This document shows positions 44,221-53,321 of a stretch of DNA of 54,280 nucleotides, in pieces. The DNA is taken from the NCBI RefSeq assembly GCF_005876855.1, contig NZ_QLAE01000033.1, positions 1 through 54,280 on the forward strand, read 5' to 3'. Position 1 is the first letter of the stretch; the number at the start of each line of letters is the position of its first letter. The translations under genes and the position numbers were made by a program. The notes under the pieces were generated by a model, which did no database searches, had not been told where the DNA came from, and saw only the letters and a program-made list of their open reading frames with translations. This DNA comes from Stutzerimonas nosocomialis (lineage in GTDB: Bacteria; Pseudomonadota; Gammaproteobacteria; Pseudomonadales; Pseudomonadaceae).

Positions 44221-45243
44221 ATGAACGAGCAATTCCCGCGCAAGGTCGTGGTGACCCAGCGCTTCTTCGATCCCGAAAGCCTGGCCTACCTGCAGGCCAA
44301 TGGCTGCGCGGTGGAGATCGCCCCGCTGGCCGACGGGCAGGCCGATGGCGACCTCGACGAAGCCCGGCTGCTGGCGCTGTTGGCCGATGCCGACGCCTGG
44401 ATCGTCGGCCACGCCTGGATCACCGCCTCGCTGCTGGCCGGGCTGCCGCGGCTGAAGGTGATCGCCCGCCGCGGCGTCGGCTACGAGCGCGTCGATGTCG
44501 AGGCCGTGCGCGCCAGCGGCAAGGTGGCGACCATCGCGGTGGGCGGCAACGATGCCAGCGTGGCCGATCATGCCGTGGCCATGATGCTGGCGCTCGGGCG
44601 CCGACTGGGCGAGTCGAAGGCGCGCATGGCGGCTGGCGACTGGTCCATCACCCTCGGCCACGACCTCTGCGGCAAGACCGTCGGCATCGTCGGCCTGGGC
44701 CGCATCGGCTGCGGGGTCGCCAAGCGGCTGGTCGGCTTCGATGCCCGGGTGCTGGCCTGTACCCCGCACCCGGACCGGCGCCCCGGCTGGGCCCTGGGGG
44801 TGAACTACGTCGAGCTGGACACCCTGCTGGCCGAGAGCGACTACGTGACGCTGCATGCGCCGCTGCGCGAGGACACGCGCTTTCTCATCGACGCCGAGGC
44901 GCTGCGCCGGATGAAACCCACGGCCTTTCTGATCAACACCGCCCGCGGCGGCCTGGTGGACGACCGCGCGCTGCTCGAAGCCCTGCAGGCGGGCGTCATC
45001 GCGGGGGCCGGCCTGGACGTGTTCCAGAGCGAGATCGATCCCCTTTACCAACCCACCACCCAGGCGCTGCTCGCCCTGCCCAACGTCGTGGCCACCCCGC
45101 ACAGCGGCGCCTCGACCCACGAGGGCCTGCAGCGCACCAACCTGATCGCCGCGCAGTGCGTCGTCGCGGTGCTGAACGGCGACACGCCGCCAGCGTCCTG
45201 CGTCATCGCCGACGGACGCGGCCAGCTTTCACACGAGGAATGA
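44221..45243 (+). CDS. D-2-hydroxyacid dehydrogenase (SerA/GyaR-like)
   Basis: Protein of 340 aa. The NAD-binding loop is GIVGLGRIGCGVAKR and the catalytic triad residues are Arg242 (NTARGG), Glu271 (FQSEID) and His294 (PHSGAS). It would interconvert a 2-oxo acid and a D-2-hydroxy acid. It ends two bases before the AtuA-like gene, so the pair is co-translated. It lacks the ACT domain of many SerA proteins, fitting a catabolic role. Confidence 0.88.
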   Translation: MNEQFPRKVVVTQRFFDPESLAYLQANGCAVEIAPLADGQADGDLDEARLLALLADADAWIVGHAWITASLLAGLPRLKVIARRGVGYERVDVEAVRASGKVATIAVGGNDASVADHAVAMMLALGRRLGESKARMAAGDWSITLGHDLCGKTVGIVGLGRIGCGVAKRLVGFDARVLACTPHPDRRPGWALGVNYVELDTLLAESDYVTLHAPLREDTRFLIDAEALRRMKPTAFLINTARGGLVDDRALLEALQAGVIAGAGLDVFQSEIDPLYQPTTQALLALPNVVATPHSGASTHEGLQRTNLIAAQCVVAVLNGDTPPASCVIADGRGQLSHEE

Positions 45244-45245
45244 CG

Positions 45246-46613
45246 ATGAAAAACAGCATCAAGGTGCTCGTCCCGACTGGCTGCATCGGCTCGGGCGTAC
45301 GACTGGACCTGTTCGAGCAGGCCCTGCTGGAAAAACCGGACGTGATCGCGATGGACGGCGGCTCGACGGACTCCGGCCCCTACTACCTCGGCACCGGCAA
45401 GACCAAGGGTTCGGCGGCCGTGCTCAAGGCCGAGCTGCTGGTGTACATGCGCGCTCGCGCCGAGCTGGGCGTGCCGCTGATCATCGGCAGCAGTGGCACC
45501 TGCGGCTCCGACGCCGGCGTCGACCTGCTGCGCGGCCTGTGCCTGGAAGTGGCCGCCGAGCTGGGGCAGAAGGTCAAGATCGCCGCGATCTACGGCGAGC
45601 AGGACGCCGCCACGGTGACCCAGGCGCTGGCCGACGGCCGCGTGCTGCCGCTGAACCCGGTACGCCCGATCGACGACGCGCTGATCGAGCGCTGCTCGCA
45701 CATCGTCGCGGCGATGGGCGTCGAGCCCTTCATCCACGCACTGCAGCAGGGCGCGGACATCATCGTCGCCGGTCGCGCCACCGATACCGCGGTGCTCGCC
45801 TGCCTGCCGATCATGCGCGGCGCGCCGGCAGGGCCGGCCTGGCACGCCGGCAAGACCATGGAATGCGGCGCCCAGTGCACCACGACGCCCGCCGACGCCA
45901 TGGTCATGGCCGAGATCGACGAGGGGGGCTTCACCATCACCGCGATCGGCGACCAGGCGCGCCTGACTCCGCAATCGGTGATGGCGCACATGCTCTACGA
46001 GAACAGCAACCCGCTGCTGCTGGTCGAGCCGGGCGGCGCGCTGAACGTCGAGGCGGCCACCTACACCGCCCTCAGCGAGCGCAGCGTGCGGGTGGAGGGT
46101 TCGGTTTGGGAGCCGGCCGAGCGCTACACGGTCAAGCTCGAAGGGGCCGCGCCGGCCGGCTATCAGTCGGTGCTGCTGAGCGTGGTGCGTGGGCCGGAAT
46201 ACATCGCGCGTTTCGATGAATGGCTGGGGCAGCTGGACGACGTGATGCGCAAGCGCATCGAGAAGAACCTTGGGATCGGCCCGGCGGACTACGACCTGCA
46301 GTTTCGCGCCATCGGCAAGAACTCGGCGCTGGGCGCGCTGGAGCCGCGGGTCGGCACGCCGGTGGAAATCGGCGTGCTGGCCATCGCCACCAGCCCGGAC
46401 GAGTCGCGCACCCGCGACATCCTCGCGCTGCTCAACCCCTACATGCTGCATTTCCCGCTGCCCGAGGACGAGGAACTGCCGACCCACGCCTTCCCGCTGT
46501 CGCCGGCGTCCATGGATCGCGGGCTGATCTACGAGTTCGCGCTCAACCACGTGATGGTGGTGCCGGACCCGCTGACCCCGTTCCGCTTCGATTTCACCGT
46601 GACAGGAGCCTGA
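45246..46613 (+). CDS. AtuA/DUF1446-family protein
   Basis: Protein of 455 aa. N-terminal VPTGCIGSGVR, then MDGGSTDSGPYYLG, IIGSSGTCGSD and IVAGRATDTAVLACLPIMRG are typical of the acyclic-terpene-utilisation AtuA (DUF1446) family. The family is named from the citronellol pathway, but many members sit in other carboxylic-acid clusters and the reaction is unknown. The partner gene for DUF4387 follows after two bases; in longer AtuA proteins a similar small domain is fused, suggesting a complex. Confidence 0.87.
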   Translation: MKNSIKVLVPTGCIGSGVRLDLFEQALLEKPDVIAMDGGSTDSGPYYLGTGKTKGSAAVLKAELLVYMRARAELGVPLIIGSSGTCGSDAGVDLLRGLCLEVAAELGQKVKIAAIYGEQDAATVTQALADGRVLPLNPVRPIDDALIERCSHIVAAMGVEPFIHALQQGADIIVAGRATDTAVLACLPIMRGAPAGPAWHAGKTMECGAQCTTTPADAMVMAEIDEGGFTITAIGDQARLTPQSVMAHMLYENSNPLLLVEPGGALNVEAATYTALSERSVRVEGSVWEPAERYTVKLEGAAPAGYQSVLLSVVRGPEYIARFDEWLGQLDDVMRKRIEKNLGIGPADYDLQFRAIGKNSALGALEPRVGTPVEIGVLAIATSPDESRTRDILALLNPYMLHFPLPEDEELPTHAFPLSPASMDRGLIYEFALNHVMVVPDPLTPFRFDFTVTGA

Positions 46614-46615
46614 AC

Positions 46616-46927
46616 ATGATCCATTCCCAGGGTTACGAGATCCGTTCGAAGAGCGCCGGGCCGTTCTGGCTGACCTTCGACATCTTCTGCGCCGACGCCG
46701 AGACCTTCGGCAAGCTGTGCGGCGATCCGCACCTGAGCGCGCCGTCCATGGCCGCGCTGTTCCACAGCGACCCCGAGCAGGTGCGGATCTTCCACATGGC
46801 GCCGCTCAACGTGATCAAGATCAGCCTGCCGCGCCCCGTGGTGCAGGGCTCGGTGGCCGATCGCGACATGCACGGCGCGCAGTGGGGCTACGTGCTGGCC
46901 GAGGAACTGGCCCGGGCCGGCGTCTGA
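46616..46927 (+). CDS. DUF4387-family protein (AtuA-like small partner)
   Basis: Protein of 103 aa. SKSAGPFWLTFDIFCADAETFGKL and the end DRDMHGAQWGYVLAEELA match DUF4387, almost always encoded beside DUF1446 proteins. AGGAG at 46604-46608 and a two-base gap after the AtuA stop support co-translation. Probably a subunit of the same enzyme; no activity is established. Confidence 0.87.
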   Translation: MIHSQGYEIRSKSAGPFWLTFDIFCADAETFGKLCGDPHLSAPSMAALFHSDPEQVRIFHMAPLNVIKISLPRPVVQGSVADRDMHGAQWGYVLAEELARAGV

Positions 46928-47049
46928 TCGCGTCGTCGCTCTGATGCGGGAGCCGGGGCCATGCACGCGCAGGTCGCCCCGGCCCCGCCACCTGCAAATA
47001 CCCAAGCGCTCGGCGCAGCCGCGCGAAGCCAAGAGACGGAGAGCCCCAC

Positions 47050-48417
47050 ATGTCTGACCTGACGTTGGCCCGGCGGATCGCACGCTACGCCTGCGAACTG
47101 TCCGTCGACGACATTCCCGAGCCCGTGACCGCCTGCGTGCGGCGGCGCCTGGTCGACAGCCTGGCCTGCATCCTGGGGGCCTACGGCGCCGGCCCGGTGC
47201 AGGTCGCGCTGGCGATGGCGGCGCAGACGCCGCTGCCGGCTGCCAGCGTGTTCGGCACCAACCTGCGCACCACGCCTGAGTTGGCGGCGTTCGCCAACGG
47301 CGTCATGGTGCGCTTTCTCGACTACAACGACGGCTACATGGGCCGCGAGCCGGGCCATCCGAGCGACAACATTCCCGCCTGCCTCGCCCTGGCGGAGGCC
47401 GAGGGCGCGACGGGGCGCGAGCTGATCGCGGCCATCGTGGTCGCCTACGAGATCCAGATGCGGCTGCAGGACGCGGCCAGCCTGAACAAGCGCGGCTGGG
47501 ACCACGTCAACTACATCAACGTCGCCATGGCCGCCGCCGCGTCCCGACTGCTGAAGCTGGACGAAGCGCGCACTGAGCAGGCGATCAACATCGCGCTCAG
47601 CGCACACCTGGCCACGCGCCAGGTGCGCTCGGGCTCGCTGTCGGACTGGAAGGGCTGCTCGGCCGCCAACGCGGCGCGCAACGCGATCTTCGCCGCGCAG
47701 CTGGCGCGCCACGGCATGACCGGGCCGTCTCCGGCGTTCGAAGGCGAGATGGGCTTCTTCCGGCAGGTATCGGGCGAGTTCGAGCTCGACGTCGAAGGCT
47801 TCGGAAACCGCGCGAACGGCGACTTCGCCATCCTGCGCTCGCTCACCAAGACCTTCCCCACCAACGGGGAGCTGCACACGGCGGTGTGGGCGGCCATCGA
47901 CCTGCGCGCGCGAATCCCCGACCTCGAGGCCATCGAATCCATACGGATCGAGACCTCCGAATTCAATCGCCGGGTACTGGCCGACCCGGAGAAATGGCAG
48001 CCCAGAACGCGCGAGACGGCCGACCACAGCCTGCCCTACAACGTGGCCCGGGCGCTGCTGGACGGAGACATCACCCTGGATTCCTATTCCATGGAGCGGA
48101 TCTGCGACCCGCGCGCCATCGCCCTGATGGGCCGGACCACGGTCAGCGAGGACGCCGGGCTGACCCGGCTGTTCCCCCGCTACCTGGCGAACCGGGTGAG
48201 CGCGACCCTGGTGTCGGGCGAAAAGCTGACCTGCGAAATGATCAGCGGCCCCGGCTCCCTGGAAACCCCGATGACCGATGGGGATTTCGAGCGCAAGTTC
48301 CGCCGCATGGCGGCGCCGCACCTCGCCCCGTCCGCGCAGGACCGGGCCCTGGCGTTCGTCGCGAACCTGGAGCGGCAGAGCGACTACGCCGGGCTGTTCG
48401 ACGCGATGAGGCCCTGA
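47050..48417 (+). CDS. MmgE/PrpD-family protein
   Basis: Protein of 455 aa, the usual length. The N-terminal helical domain has RRRLVDSLACILGAYGAGP and NGVMVRFLDYNDGYMGREPGHPSDNIPA. Later come KRGWDHVNYINVAMAAAASRLL and TADHSLPYNVARALLDG. The family includes 2-methylcitrate dehydratase, cis-aconitate decarboxylase and iminodisuccinate epimerase, that is, enzymes acting on tri- and dicarboxylates. With CitMHS it supports a branched or substituted tricarboxylate as substrate; the exact reaction is not readable. Confidence 0.9.
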   Translation: MSDLTLARRIARYACELSVDDIPEPVTACVRRRLVDSLACILGAYGAGPVQVALAMAAQTPLPAASVFGTNLRTTPELAAFANGVMVRFLDYNDGYMGREPGHPSDNIPACLALAEAEGATGRELIAAIVVAYEIQMRLQDAASLNKRGWDHVNYINVAMAAAASRLLKLDEARTEQAINIALSAHLATRQVRSGSLSDWKGCSAANAARNAIFAAQLARHGMTGPSPAFEGEMGFFRQVSGEFELDVEGFGNRANGDFAILRSLTKTFPTNGELHTAVWAAIDLRARIPDLEAIESIRIETSEFNRRVLADPEKWQPRTRETADHSLPYNVARALLDGDITLDSYSMERICDPRAIALMGRTTVSEDAGLTRLFPRYLANRVSATLVSGEKLTCEMISGPGSLETPMTDGDFERKFRRMAAPHLAPSAQDRALAFVANLERQSDYAGLFDAMRP

Positions 48418-48426
48418 CCGGTCGGG

Positions 48427-48443
48427 CAGGGCGGGCGGCCCTG
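48427..48443. terminator. Hairpin between convergent PrpD and EamA genes
   Basis: CAGGG and CCCTG pair around CGGGCGG, just past the MmgE/PrpD stop. The stem is short, and a GC-rich terminator is possible. Confidence 0.4.
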
Positions 48444-48447
48444 TCGC

Positions 48448-49377
48448 TTACGGCTTCGGCGCGCGCTCGGTGGACCAGATGGCCACCACCATGATCGCGA
48501 CGCCGATCAGTTGCAGCGTTCCCAGACGCTGCCCGTAGGCCAGCCAGTCGATGAGGATGGCGACCGCCGGGTAGAGAAACTGGTAGACCGCGATACGGTC
48601 GCTGCTCAGGCGCGCCATGCCGGCATACAGCAGCGCGTAGGCCAGCCCCGTGTGGATCAGCCCGAGACTCGAGAGCCAGACCCAGGACGCGCCCCATTCG
48701 GGCCAGCCATTTAGGGTCGGCCATGCCAGCAAGGCCAGTGTCCCGACCGCGCATTGCCACCACGCCAGAATGCCGGCCGGCATGTGCCGCAGCTGCCGCG
48801 CGATGATGGTGACCCAGGCCGTGCAGAAGGCGCCGAACAGGCAGAAGCCCACGCCCAGCCAGTAGCCCGCCTGCGATGGCTGGCCGGCGCCAAACGGCGA
48901 AAGGCGTTCGAGCACGCCGGTGGCCAGGATCAGCCCCAGCATGGCGATCCCCACCGAGACGATGCGTCGCCGGGCGACGGCTTCCTTCAGGTACCAGGCG
49001 CCCAGCAGCAGCACCCACAAGGGCTGCATGTGGAACAGCACGGTGGCCACCCCGGCGGACGTGCGCTCGATGGCGGCGAAGAACAATCCCCAGCCGAGCA
49101 CCATCAGCACCCCGGCGGTGAGCACTCCGCGCCAGGTCGCCCGGCTCAGGCGCAGATGGCCGAGCTGCCTGCGCCAGCCTATCCAGAGCGTCAGGCCGAG
49201 CAGGCCGAAGGCGCAGCGGAACCAGGTCGCCGTCAGCGGATCGGTGCCGGCCTCGTGCACAAAAATGCCGATGGTGCCCAGGATGACGCTGCCCAGGACG
49301 AAGGGCAGGGCGCCGCCGGCGCGCATCCTGGCGTGTCTGTCGGGGGCTTGGGGGTTCTGCGGTTGGTCGGTGTTCAT
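48448..49377 (-). CDS. EamA/DMT-family transporter
   Basis: Protein of 309 aa with ten hydrophobic segments in two EamA repeats (first with GSVILGTIGIFVHEAG, second with GYWLGVGFCLFGAFCTAWV and HTGLAYALLYAGM). Likely an inner-membrane metabolite exporter. Divergent from the LysR gene; shares its promoter region. Confidence 0.88.
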   Translation of the reverse strand: MNTDQPQNPQAPDRHARMRAGGALPFVLGSVILGTIGIFVHEAGTDPLTATWFRCAFGLLGLTLWIGWRRQLGHLRLSRATWRGVLTAGVLMVLGWGLFFAAIERTSAGVATVLFHMQPLWVLLLGAWYLKEAVARRRIVSVGIAMLGLILATGVLERLSPFGAGQPSQAGYWLGVGFCLFGAFCTAWVTIIARQLRHMPAGILAWWQCAVGTLALLAWPTLNGWPEWGASWVWLSSLGLIHTGLAYALLYAGMARLSSDRIAVYQFLYPAVAILIDWLAYGQRLGTLQLIGVAIMVVAIWSTERAPKP

Positions 49378-49433
49378 GCGGCCATCATCGGGCTGGTTCG
49401 CCCAGGCGAGAAGCGCATAATCTGGCAGACAGG

Positions 49434-49450
49434 TATTCGAATATCGAATA
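49434..49450. promoter_or_regulatory. LysR-type operator palindrome
   Basis: TATTCGA-ATA-TCGAATA is a perfect inverted repeat with the T-N11-A form, between divergent EamA and LysR genes. Confidence 0.65.
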
Positions 49451-49464
49451 GAAGGATGGCGCCG

Positions 49465-50334
49465 ATGATGCCCCGCGATTTGCAGATGGACTGGCTCAAG
49501 TGCTTCGTCGCCGTGGTCGACGCCGGCTCGCTGTCGAGCGCGGCCGGTGAGGTGCATCGCTCGCAATCGGCGGTGAGCATGCAATTGAAGAAGCTGGAGG
49601 CGGCCCTGGGACGCCAGCTGCTGGTGCGTGGCCCGCGCCATCTGCAGCTGACGGCCGACGGGCAGACGCTGCTGGGCTACGCCCGGCGCATGCTCGACCT
49701 GCACGCCGAGACCCAGGCCGTCTTCGGTGGCGAGACGCTCACCGGCCGGGTCCGGCTCGGCGTGCCCGACGACTACGCCACCCGCTACATCACCCCGGTG
49801 CTCAAGCGCTTCGCCCCTCGGCACGGCGCGGTGGAGATCGAGCTGAACTGCGAACAGTCGACCGCGCTCATCCCGCGCGTGGCCAGCGGCGACCTGGACC
49901 TGGCGCTGGTCTCCCGCGATCACGCTCGCCGCGGCACGCTGCTGTTCCACGAGCCGTTGGTGTGGGTGGGCTCCGCGCACTTCGAACTGTGGCGGCGCGA
50001 CCCGCTGCCGATCGCAGTCTACGAGGCCGCCAGCCTCGCACGCCGCAGCGCGATCAATTCGCTCGCGCTGCAGGGGCGCCGCTACAAGGTGGTCTACAAC
50101 AGCTCCAGCCTGGCCGGCCAGATCGCCGCGGTCGAGAGCGGCCTGGCGGTGGCGGTGCTGACCCAGTGCAGCGCACCCGACCACCTGCAGATCCTCGGCA
50201 GCGAGCATGGCCTGGGCCCGCTGGAACCGATGCAGGTCGCGGTCTACCGAAGCCGCGCCTCGCAAGGCTCCAGGGCCGTGGACAGCCTCAGGAACCTGAT
50301 CATCAGGACGCTCAGGTCGTCCGGTTCGGATTGA
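49465..50334 (+). CDS. LysR-family transcriptional regulator
   Basis: Protein of 289 aa. The N-terminal winged HTH (FVAVVDAGSLSSAAGEVHRSQSAVSMQLKKLEAALG) is followed by a LysR substrate-binding domain. The start at 49465 is chosen because AAGGA at 49452-49456 is eight bases upstream; ATG 49456 overlaps that site. Probably activates the divergent EamA gene through the palindrome at 49434. Confidence 0.9.
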   Translation: MMPRDLQMDWLKCFVAVVDAGSLSSAAGEVHRSQSAVSMQLKKLEAALGRQLLVRGPRHLQLTADGQTLLGYARRMLDLHAETQAVFGGETLTGRVRLGVPDDYATRYITPVLKRFAPRHGAVEIELNCEQSTALIPRVASGDLDLALVSRDHARRGTLLFHEPLVWVGSAHFELWRRDPLPIAVYEAASLARRSAINSLALQGRRYKVVYNSSSLAGQIAAVESGLAVAVLTQCSAPDHLQILGSEHGLGPLEPMQVAVYRSRASQGSRAVDSLRNLIIRTLRSSGSD

Positions 50335-50389
50335 GCAGCGAGGGGTGGATCGGGAGGTAAGAGCGGCAGCGGACTTCGTTCAGCGCTGC

Positions 50390-50986
50390 TTATGGAGTCG
50401 CTGCCAGCGTCTCGAATAGCCGAGCACCGAGCGCTTCGCCAGCGCGAAGGGCGAGTTCCGTGCCCGCGGTTTCGGAGTCGAGCAGCAGTTGTGAACTCAC
50501 CACCTGCGCGCCGCAGTAGTCGAAGATGCCGTGATCGATCTGGGTTTGCATGGCCGCGGCGTACCCGTGTCGGGCGTAGGTGCCCGCATCGGCTCCGCCA
50601 ATGCCGATGAGGTGTACCCGCAGTCGGGTCAGCTTTTTGATGAGCGGACCGTCCGGGCGAAAATCGAATGCCCAGCCATTGCTGAACACCCTGTCGATCC
50701 AGCCCTTCAGCAAGGCCGGCATGGACCACCAGTACACCGGAAAGACCAGCACCAGAGCATCGGCCCGGTCGATTTTGGTCTGTTCGGCCAGGACATCAGC
50801 GGGAGGCGTCTCCTGTCTGCGGTGCACGGCGAGGTCGGCCGGGGAAAAGCGGGGGTCGAAGTCCTGTACCGCCAGGTCGGCGATCTCGAAGGTGTTTGCA
50901 GACCCGATCCCTTCGGCAACGCGAGCGGCAACGCTATGGGTAAGCGAGTGCTGCTCAGGGTGGGCCACGACTATCAGTGCGTGCAT
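50390..50986 (-). CDS. NAD(P)H:quinone oxidoreductase, flavodoxin-like (KefF/MdaB type)
   Basis: Protein of 198 aa. ALIVVAHPEQHSLTHSVA and LVLVFPVYWWSMPALLKGWIDRVFSNGWAF are the FMN- and NADPH-binding signatures of the NQO/KefF family. Two-electron quinone reduction protects from redox cycling. Divergent from a TetR gene with a repeat-bearing 88-bp gap. Confidence 0.9.
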   Translation of the reverse strand: MHALIVVAHPEQHSLTHSVAARVAEGIGSANTFEIADLAVQDFDPRFSPADLAVHRRQETPPADVLAEQTKIDRADALVLVFPVYWWSMPALLKGWIDRVFSNGWAFDFRPDGPLIKKLTRLRVHLIGIGGADAGTYARHGYAAAMQTQIDHGIFDYCGAQVVSSQLLLDSETAGTELALRAGEALGARLFETLAATP

Positions 50987-51030
50987 GGAGAGCTCCCGGG
51001 CGATTGAGAGTGAGTGGGGAGGGTTATATA

Positions 51031-51070
51031 CTAAAGGTAAGTTACGGTTAGTAAGTTACTTTTGGTACAT
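51031..51070. promoter_or_regulatory. TetR operator candidate with GTAAGTTAC direct repeats
   Basis: GTAAGTTAC occurs at 51037-51045 and 51051-51059. AAAGGTAA (51033-51040) and TTACTTTT (51056-51063) also form an inverted pair around them. It lies between the divergent quinone reductase and TetR genes. Confidence 0.6.
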
Positions 51071-51074
51071 AGCG

Positions 51075-51692
51075 ATGTCAACACAGAAAGTCGCTCCAGC
51101 GGGAGTTCGTCGCCGGTTGAGTCGTGAAGACAGGGCGCGCCAGCTACTGGAGACCGCGTGGCAGCTTGTGCGTGAAGAGGGCACCGAGGCGCTGACCCTG
51201 GGGCGGCTGGCCGAGCGCTCTGGCGTAACGAAGCCGTTGGTTTATGACCACTTCGGTACGCGCGCCGGGCTGCTGGTGGCCCTCTATCGGGATTTCGACG
51301 AGCGACAGACTGAGGTCATGGACTCTGCGCTGGAATCTGGAGAACCCACCTTGCCTGGCAGGGCGAAAATCATTGCCGTCTCCTACGTCGACTGCGTCTT
51401 GCTGCAGGGTCGGGAAATATCAGGTGTCATCGCCGCATTGGCGAGTTCACCGGAGTTGGAACTCACCAAGCGTGAATACGAGAAGGCGTTCCTGGGCAAG
51501 TGCCGAACGGCATTGTCGCCTTTTGCCGGCGATGCGGGTCTGACATCCGCTGGACTGACGGCGATGCTGGGCGCGGCCGAGGCGCTTTCGCACGCCGCGG
51601 CGAGAGGGGAAGTCGATGCGGAGCAGGCGAAGGATGAGCTGATGCAAGTCATCGTATCCATGGTCAACCGAAGCGCGGGCGCCTGCTGCTGA
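51075..51692 (+). CDS. TetR-family transcriptional regulator
   Basis: Protein of 205 aa. The HTH is LGRLAERSGVTKPLVYDHFGTRAGLLVALY, at residues of about 43-72. The C-terminal ligand domain is unlike any I can name. ATG 51075 immediately precedes the basic arm. Likely represses the divergent quinone reductase and itself, with a quinone or electrophile as inducer (inference). Confidence 0.9.
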   Translation: MSTQKVAPAGVRRRLSREDRARQLLETAWQLVREEGTEALTLGRLAERSGVTKPLVYDHFGTRAGLLVALYRDFDERQTEVMDSALESGEPTLPGRAKIIAVSYVDCVLLQGREISGVIAALASSPELELTKREYEKAFLGKCRTALSPFAGDAGLTSAGLTAMLGAAEALSHAAARGEVDAEQAKDELMQVIVSMVNRSAGACC

Positions 51693-51788
51693 CTCGGCCG
51701 GTCGGGGCTCCGGTGAAGCCGGCCCGAGTCGACGCTGAAGCCTTGTGGAGGCGGCCTTACCCGTTTTCGGATGCGCGCTCCTGATCCG

Positions 51789-52295
51789 CTACCGAACCCG
51801 CTCCCAGACGATGTGGACCTGTGTGCCATCCGGGCGGAGGAAGTGCTCGGTCATCCGGTCGCCATCGACCTGCAGCAGCAGGTCGTCACGGGTGCGCACC
51901 GAACCCACCCAGTTAGGGAAGGTGGCGCCTTCGACGGTATTGCCGCTGAATTCACCCTTCTGGTCGACCGTGTAGCGACCGAAGAAACCGATGCTGCCGG
52001 CCATCGCCGCGCGATTTTCCTCATCGGTGCCTTCGCCGCGGACGTTGGATCTGAAGGCCGGGACGCGTGGGTCGGTCAGTACCTCGATGAAGGTCATTTC
52101 CCTGGTGAAGACCAGCCAGCCATGGGGCTCGGGCCCGTAGGCATCGGCCCTGATGCCTTGTCGCTCGGTCGTTGCACTGACCATGCTCCAGGTACCCACG
52201 AGCTGGTTCTTCGCACCATCGGGCGCGCTATTCCAGGCGCAAGCGGACAATGTCATCGCGGCACTCAAGGCGAGTGCGAGAACGCCGGTTTTCAT
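51789..52295 (-). CDS. Lipocalin-like lipoprotein
   Basis: Protein of 168 aa. Signal peptide with lipobox LSAC (Cys19), then NQLVGTWSMVSATTER and YGPEPHGWLVFTREMTFIEVL, typical of the lipocalin-like (Lipocalin_5) domain. Probably periplasmic, membrane-anchored. 91 bp downstream of the SDR gene and on the same strand, so likely co-transcribed. Confidence 0.83.
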   Translation of the reverse strand: MKTGVLALALSAAMTLSACAWNSAPDGAKNQLVGTWSMVSATTERQGIRADAYGPEPHGWLVFTREMTFIEVLTDPRVPAFRSNVRGEGTDEENRAAMAGSIGFFGRYTVDQKGEFSGNTVEGATFPNWVGSVRTRDDLLLQVDGDRMTEHFLRPDGTQVHIVWERVR

Positions 52296-52386
52296 GGTTG
52301 TACCTGCTGCATTGGCCGAATGCGTGCGTCGAACAAAGCGATCTTCTCGGCAGGCTCCGATATGGAGCCTGCCCTTGCTCGCTGCG

Positions 52387-53220
52387 TCATTGCGCGGTCT
52401 TGTCGGCCTGGAACGCCTCGCGCTTGTAGTCGCCCAGCACCTGCAACCGCTTGGTCAGTGCGGCATGAATGTTGTCGAACGCAGCGCTGCCGAGCGCGAG
52501 GCGCAAGGGTGGATTCGGCTGGTCGATGACCCGCATCAGCACCTCCACCGTGCGTTCCGGGTCTCCCTTCACCGGAAAGGCGTCGGAGCGAATGGCCGTG
52601 CGCACGTTGTCGGCGGGCGTACCGGCATACTCGGGAAGCCCCTGCGCATAATCGATACCGGCGCCGAACCGGGTAGCGGTCGGCCCCGGTTCCGCCAGGA
52701 TGAAGTCGATGCCGAACCCGGCCACTTCCTGGGCGACCGTTTCGACGAAACCTTCGATGCCCCATTTGCTCGCGTGGTAGAGGCTGAACCCGGGGTAGGC
52801 GACCTGACCGCCTTCGGACGATACCTGCACGATGCGGCCGCCGCCCTGGTGGCGCAGATGCGGGAGTGCCGCGCGGATGATCTGGATGCTGCCGAGGAGG
52901 TTGGTGGCTAGCTGCCGCTCGATCTGCGCGTCGCTCAGCTCCTCGGCGGCGCCGACCAGCCCGTACCCCGCATTGCTGACGACCAGGTCGATGCGGCCCG
53001 CCTGGGCGAAGGCCGTATCCACGACCTGGCGGATGCCGGTCGTGTCGGTCAGTTCCAGCGCGAGCCTGTGCAGGCGCTCCGGGTAGCGCGCCTTCAGCTC
53101 ATCCAGGGCGGCGAGCTTGCGCGCGGTGGCGAATACCTGATCGCCTCGGGCCAAGGCACGTTCTGCCAGGATGCGTCCGAGGCCGGAGGAGGTGCCGGTG
53201 ATGAACCAGGTCTTGCTCAT
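52387..53220 (-). CDS. Short-chain dehydrogenase/reductase
   Basis: Protein of 277 aa. TGTSSGLGR cofactor loop, VSNAGYGLVG, Ser of VSSEGGQ and YHASKWG (Tyr, Lys). The classical SDR with ARKLAALDEL after the second strand suggests NADP(H) preference. The substrate is unknown. Divergent from the LysR gene, which probably regulates it. Confidence 0.88.
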   Translation of the reverse strand: MSKTWFITGTSSGLGRILAERALARGDQVFATARKLAALDELKARYPERLHRLALELTDTTGIRQVVDTAFAQAGRIDLVVSNAGYGLVGAAEELSDAQIERQLATNLLGSIQIIRAALPHLRHQGGGRIVQVSSEGGQVAYPGFSLYHASKWGIEGFVETVAQEVAGFGIDFILAEPGPTATRFGAGIDYAQGLPEYAGTPADNVRTAIRSDAFPVKGDPERTVEVLMRVIDQPNPPLRLALGSAAFDNIHAALTKRLQVLGDYKREAFQADKTAQ

Positions 53221-53321
53221 GTCGCTCTCCTGAAAAAGGAAGATGAGGGCTCATGCTAGTCGCCGGTCATTGATGTCAGAATCCCCATCGAACAGAACGT
53301 GCTGGTGAGGAAAATTCACCA

